64,000 bases of DNA from Prosthecobacter vanneervenii (GTDB lineage: Bacteria > Verrucomicrobiota > Verrucomicrobiia > Verrucomicrobiales > Verrucomicrobiaceae). Under the pieces are notes generated by a model. The model was not told the DNA's origin, searched no databases, and saw only the letters and a list, made by a program, of their open reading frames with translations. Made by a program: the position numbers and the translations under genes. The stretch spans positions 338,331 through 402,330 of the forward strand of contig NZ_JACHIG010000006.1 of the NCBI RefSeq assembly GCF_014203095.1, written 5' to 3'. This document shows, in pieces, positions 62,708 to 64,000 of this stretch (positions within the stretch are counted from its first letter, which is position 1; each line of letters starts with the position of its first letter).

Positions 62708-63931
62708 CTAGGCCGCACGGGGCTGTGCCACACGCCACGGATGTACTGGCTCGGAGATGCCTTTGAGCTGCATGGGCGGCATGGGCTCGGCGTGGATGAT
62801 GGACTTGGAGTCGGTGTAGGTCTCCTCATCCATGATGATCTCCCCGGCCTGCGCGATGCTGCACAGGCGTGAGGCCAGGTTCACGCGGTGGCCCAGCACC
62901 GTGTAGCTCAGGCGCTGGTCAGAGCCCATGCAGCCAGCCACCACGGAACCGGTGGCCAGGCCGATGCCGACTTCCAGAGAGTGGCGGGAGACGTCATTAA
63001 GCTCCCGCCGCACGCGCAGCATGTCCTGCGCGCACTGCACGGCGCGCATGGCATCCTCTCCGGTGCTGAGCGGTGCGCCAAAGAGCACCATGATCAGATC
63101 CCCCACAAATTTGTCCACGATGCCACCATGCCGGTAGGCCACGTCCGTGAGCGCGGTCATGTGTTCATTCAGCAGGTCGATCACATCGGCCGGCGGCATG
63201 TTTTCCGTGATGGCAGTAAAGCCGCGGATGTCGCAAAAGAGCATGGTCACATGGCGCAGCTCTCCTCCGAGCGTGCCGCTCTGGGTGATCAGCTGCTCCG
63301 CCACCGTGCGGTCCGCCACGGCATTGAGCACGCTGCGGTACTTCTCCTGCAGGGCCAGTCCTGCGGCCATTTCATTAAAGGCGGAAGCCAGTCGGCCCAG
63401 CTCATCGCGGCGGCGCACGGGCACACGCACGTCATAGTTTCCATGCTCGATCTCATGCGTGCCCTGGGCGATCTCGCTGATCGGGCCGGAGAGCCCGCGC
63501 GAGATGTAAAGAACTGCGATCAGCGCAATGACCAGGGAGATGACTCCCAGCACGCCCACATCCCAGCGCAGATCCGCCAGCTCCTTGTCCATGGCCGTGA
63601 GCGGGTAGAGATTCACCTGCGCTGCCAGCGGGAAGGGGGAGCCGGGGTTCAGCACCCGGTAGTAGATCTGGTGGCGCGCCCCGTGGATGCTCACCGTCAT
63701 GCCGCGCTGGGGCTTGTGCGTGTGGTGAATGGAGTCGGCGATGTGTGCAGCCACGATCTCGCGCTCCTCCTTGGGGATGGTGGTGCTCACCAGCCCGTCC
63801 TCCACCCACACACCACTCATGATCTCGCCGAGGTCGGAGTGTTTGGTCTGCTCGTACAGCACCTTTTCCGCCAGCACTTGCAGCGGCAGGCCAAAGAGGA
63901 TCGCTCCTAGGCCGTGTTTGAAAACCCTCAA
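62708..63931 (-). CDS. HAMP-linked class III adenylate/guanylate cyclase (start uncertain)
   Basis: Membrane signalling enzyme, at least 407 residues. Order: an N-terminal hydrophobic stretch (GLGAILFGLPLQVLA), a periplasmic sensor region of about 110 residues, a transmembrane helix (VISLVIALIAVLYI), a HAMP domain and a class III cyclase domain. Metal aspartates are in MLFCDIRGFT and DKFVGDLIMVLF; LGHRVNLASRL holds the asparagine and arginine. The product is thus probably cAMP or cGMP. The given start is a TTG; the frame continues upstream to a stop at 63998-64000 without an ATG, so the true start (or a frameshift) near 63931-63997 is unclear. Confidence 0.82.
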   Translation of the reverse strand: MRVFKHGLGAILFGLPLQVLAEKVLYEQTKHSDLGEIMSGVWVEDGLVSTTIPKEEREIVAAHIADSIHHTHKPQRGMTVSIHGARHQIYYRVLNPGSPFPLAAQVNLYPLTAMDKELADLRWDVGVLGVISLVIALIAVLYISRGLSGPISEIAQGTHEIEHGNYDVRVPVRRRDELGRLASAFNEMAAGLALQEKYRSVLNAVADRTVAEQLITQSGTLGGELRHVTMLFCDIRGFTAITENMPPADVIDLLNEHMTALTDVAYRHGGIVDKFVGDLIMVLFGAPLSTGEDAMRAVQCAQDMLRVRRELNDVSRHSLEVGIGLATGSVVAGCMGSDQRLSYTVLGHRVNLASRLCSIAQAGEIIMDEETYTDSKSIIHAEPMPPMQLKGISEPVHPWRVAQPRAA

Positions 63932-64000
63932 GAGCCATATCTGAGCCAGTCGATGACGGAGGCAAACTGAATAAGGGAGAGGAAGTGGCGAGCAAGCTTA

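Overview
The window reads as chromosomal DNA of a GC-rich, Gram-negative, heterotrophic bacterium, most likely of the phylum Verrucomicrobia (Prosthecobacter/Verrucomicrobium type). This is inferred from gene content, not from a marker gene. Outer-membrane biogenesis proteins (BamD-like, LptE-like) and many lipoproteins indicate a diderm. A secreted sulfatase, a PafA-like phosphatase, a PL6 polysaccharide lyase, a golvesin-domain FAD oxidoreductase, a DUF1111 dihaem protein and degenerate protein kinases with C-terminal membrane anchors are typical of the PVC group. No rRNA, tRNA, CRISPR array, transposase, prophage or plasmid function was seen. No gene-free stretch exceeds 300 bases; the longest is 53595-53871 (277 bases), which holds only one short palindrome.

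1-9.1 kb: end of ligA, then rnhA overlapping a DUF3817 membrane gene, a GT2 glycosyltransferase, a DUF3313 lipoprotein, an L,D-transpeptidase, proA, a secreted esterase, and a forward block bamD-like / lptE-like / rsmI. 9.1-13 kb: glycogen phosphorylase facing a sulfatase. 13.1-18.5 kb: an unusual three-gene unit of an M48-fold protein that has lost its zinc ligands, a tandem pseudokinase with a membrane anchor and a proline-rich tail, and a lipoprotein. A perfect 11-bp inverted repeat lies over its upstream region. A second membrane-anchored pseudokinase lies at 21.5-22.7 kb.

18.5-32.6 kb: a Gfo/Idh/MocA oxidoreductase, DUF3147, dihaem protein, a potABC-type importer operon with no binding-protein gene, polX, an NlpC/P60-like protein, an M20 amidase, small secreted or DNA-binding proteins and an orphan LolD-type ATPase. 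32.7-44.6 kb: PafA-like phosphatase, uvrA, a secreted Pro/Lys-rich protein, hisD coupled to an EVKK-repeat lipoprotein, manA, and glcD-glcF. 44.7-64 kb: flavin reductase, a second esterase, a 3D-domain lipoprotein, rarA, an Rrf2 regulator facing a YeiH-family transporter, a glycine-zipper lipoprotein, a golvesin-domain oxidoreductase, a GcvH-like protein next to an ABCG-like transporter with degenerate ATPase motifs, uxaA, a low-GC hypothetical gene, a glyoxalase-fold protein, PL6 lyase, DUF2237, uvrC and a class III nucleotide cyclase.

Functional threads: DNA repair (ligA, polX, uvrA, uvrC, rarA, rnhA), envelope assembly (BamD, LptE, L,D-transpeptidase, NlpC, 3D protein), and polysaccharide or sulfate-ester use (sulfatase, PL6, UxaA, phosphatase). 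Intergenic DNA, mostly at convergent gene ends, carries a set of short palindromes, several of them shared copies with the loop TCCT. Several genes have a sigma70-like promoter ending only 4-16 bases before the start codon, which suggests very short or leaderless transcripts. The strongest candidates for something undescribed are the pseudopeptidase/pseudokinase unit at 13.1-18.5 kb and the degenerate ABC transporter with its GcvH-like neighbour at 53.9-56.2 kb.
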